The notes under the pieces are model-generated. The model was not told where the DNA came from. It did no database searches and was given only the letters and a program-made list of their open reading frames with translations. From NCBI GenBank assembly GCA_945869845.1, contig CAMBRG010000001.1, positions 36,478 through 100,477 on the forward strand: a stretch of 64,000 bases of DNA, written 5' to 3'. Origin of the DNA: Opitutus sp. GAS368 (GTDB taxonomy: Bacteria > Verrucomicrobiota > Verrucomicrobiia > Opitutales > Opitutaceae). Of the stretch, positions 62,406 to 64,000 are shown piece after piece. Made by a program: the position numbers and the translations under genes. Within the stretch, counting starts at the first letter, position 1. The number at the start of each line of letters is the position of its first letter.

Positions 62406-64000
62406 TTAGAATTCAAACGTGGACGTCAGGATGAAGTTTCGGGGCCGGCGGAGCTGCCAGTTGGTTCCGACCAGCGCGTTCGTGGTGCCGTAGATCGCGT
62501 TGGTGTCGTAGCCGGTCCGTACGAGCTGAGGGGTTTGCCAGTTCGGCAGATTCTGAATGTTGAGCTGCAGCCGCAAGTTGACGTTGCCGAAAATGCGGCG
62601 CGTGTGGGCGATCATCGCCCCGACATCCCAGGACTCTTTCCCGTTAAGCGGGCGGGTCACATCAAGGTTGCCGACGGGCGCACCGGCCGCGTTTTTGATT
62701 CGCTCGTAGCCGATGTTGCCGGGACTGCGCCAGCGGAAGTTGACGCCGGTGCTCCAGCCTTTGAAGCGTCCCTCAAAAAAAGACCGCGTGATAAGGCCGT
62801 TGAACGCGTATTTGCCTGCGCGTGACGTCGTCACGCCGTTGAGGGCCTGGTCATCGAGATAAGACCCCTCTTGAGCGGCGATCTGTTGTTCGAGGAAAAG
62901 CGCGTCGGCGGCGGCCAGCGTGACATCGGCCGGGAGGGTCGGATTGAGCGAGAAGATCGAGGAGCGCTGGCCGGCCTCGATCTTGCGGAGCTCCGCCGCG
63001 AATTTTTTCCACGTGCCCAGACCCTGATATTTCGAGTCGGTAAAAAGGTAGGCGCCCACGGCTAGCAGGTGATCGCCCAGCACGTTTTGATTCTCGCTGC
63101 CAGAAAGGGAAATGCGCCAGTTTCGGGAAGGGTTGAAGACGATATTCATCTCGTAGCCCGTGGCCACATAGCTCCACGTGTCCGAGACGTTACCGGTATC
63201 GACGGGATAATCGCCCGCCGCTGCTAGGTCGGTGAAGTAGGGATCGCCGGCGAGTTTGTAGGTCCGCAAGCGCGTAAGGATACTGCGGGTGGGGCCCACG
63301 CTGGCGTTGGCGTTGCGCGCCTGATTGGCGGCGGAGGTCTCGAATTTACTCAAGCCCACGGACAATTTGTTCTGCAAGAGGGCCAGCCGGAAGCCGTAAT
63401 CTACCGTTTTGCCCGCCGAATTCGGAGCGGGCTGGCCCAGGGCGTTGACCCATGAGGCATTGGTGACCGGCAAGAAATTGCTCGAGCGGCTGTAGGTGAG
63501 CGATAGCCAGGACAACGCATGATAAACGCCGCCGTAAGTGCGCGTGAGGCCGCTTGAGACGATCGAGGGGTTGGGATTATATTCCACGGCGCTGGAAGGG
63601 GAGAAACTCCGCTTCAGCAGGTCGGTGGCCGAGCCGGGGATTTCGGGGTGGACGACATTGCGCACCGTCGGCACGCCGAAACTCTTGGTTTTGTCCTGCC
63701 GATAGCCCGCGACCGTGACGAGGCGGTTGTCGAACCAGCGGGCCTGCCAGCCGAGCGAGATCGCATCGTCGAGGAATTTACTTTTGAGCACATTCAGTCT
63801 GGTCATGGCGCGGAGATTGATCGGCGCCTGTTCGTTCGCGCTATAGCCCACGAGCTTGCCGTAGCTGTTGAGCAGCGGGATGTTGTTCTTGGCCTGGATC
63901 AGGTCGGGGAGGATGGGCATGTTGCCATTCACAAAATACGCCCGAAAGCCGACGGCGTTCGCACCGTTCAAGACATCGCCCGACCAACCGGTCGCAGCCG
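62406..64000 (-). CDS. TonB-dependent receptor, 3' part (5' end outside window)
   Basis: The minus-strand frame is open to the window edge ('TGWSGDVLNGANAVGFRAYF' at the edge), so the start lies beyond 64000. The 531 visible residues are barrel: repeated amphipathic strands ('LGWQARWFDNRLVTVAGYRQDK', 'YGGVYHALSWLSLTYSRSSNF' types), then '..RRPRNFILTSTFEF' with terminal Phe. The end matches the receptor at 58617 ('FVLSNTFEF', 'FRW....IGY'), so the two are paralogs. Plug and TonB box are not in view. Confidence 0.9.
   Translation of the reverse strand, partial: AATGWSGDVLNGANAVGFRAYFVNGNMPILPDLIQAKNNIPLLNSYGKLVGYSANEQAPINLRAMTRLNVLKSKFLDDAISLGWQARWFDNRLVTVAGYRQDKTKSFGVPTVRNVVHPEIPGSATDLLKRSFSPSSAVEYNPNPSIVSSGLTRTYGGVYHALSWLSLTYSRSSNFLPVTNASWVNALGQPAPNSAGKTVDYGFRLALLQNKLSVGLSKFETSAANQARNANASVGPTRSILTRLRTYKLAGDPYFTDLAAAGDYPVDTGNVSDTWSYVATGYEMNIVFNPSRNWRISLSGSENQNVLGDHLLAVGAYLFTDSKYQGLGTWKKFAAELRKIEAGQRSSIFSLNPTLPADVTLAAADALFLEQQIAAQEGSYLDDQALNGVTTSRAGKYAFNGLITRSFFEGRFKGWSTGVNFRWRSPGNIGYERIKNAAGAPVGNLDVTRPLNGKESWDVGAMIAHTRRIFGNVNLRLQLNIQNLPNWQTPQLVRTGYDTNAIYGTTNALVGTNWQLRRPRNFILTSTFEF

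Noticed and set aside
48087-64000. SusC/SusD-type Bacteroidota PUL
   Set aside because: No SusD-like lipoprotein lies next to any receptor, and receptor N-termini match the verrucomicrobial type instead.

Overview
The window is GC-rich bacterial DNA that looks like a verrucomicrobial (Opitutales/Opitutaceae-like) chromosome. The reasons are the very large TonB-dependent receptors with the lineage-typical 'V.LSPF.VS' segment before the plug, the absence of any SusD partner, dozens of secreted sulfatases, and start codons with almost no Shine-Dalgarno sequences. The assignment is inference from family knowledge; no rRNA or marker gene is present.

Region 1 (1-5264) is a decaying defence/accessory edge. 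It holds a DUF3427-type DEAH helicase (5' end outside the window), a frameshifted DUF2357/McrC-like nuclease, tails of an unassigned secreted enzyme and of a TonB receptor, an intact PemK/MazF-like toxin-antitoxin pair, and the wreck of a Vsr-like mismatch endonuclease.

Region 2 (5265-30848, all minus strand) is an almost uninterrupted run of 15 type I (formylglycine) sulfatases plus one alpha/beta hydrolase. Several neighbours overlap by ATGA. The run is broken only by a DUF1016/YhcG-type PD-(D/E)XK nuclease gene that carries two palindromes inside its reading frame.

Region 3 (30849-36064) holds a deletion scar joining a solute-binding lipoprotein to the tail of an ABC ATPase, an uncharacterised secreted protein, and a divergent plus-strand pair: a cytochrome c-PQQ sugar dehydrogenase and an aldose-1-epimerase-like protein.

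Region 4 (36065-64000, minus strand) has nine more sulfatases, three TonB-dependent receptors (the last cut by the window edge), a GH29 alpha-L-fucosidase and an esterase/GHL15-like fusion.

Together there are 24 sulfatases, all with a cysteine at the formylglycine position. The likely overall job is stripping a heavily and variously sulfated, fucose-containing glycan (fucoidan-like, or a similar algal or animal glycan): receptors import fragments, sulfatases and an esterase unmask the chain, GH29 releases fucose, and the periplasmic epimerase and sugar dehydrogenase may process free sugar. No sulfatase maturase or transcriptional regulator is visible here. Recurrent oddities are lysine-rich C-terminal tails on half of the sulfatases, homopurine/homopyrimidine tracts encoding Leu/Ser signal peptides, and scattered REP-like palindromes.
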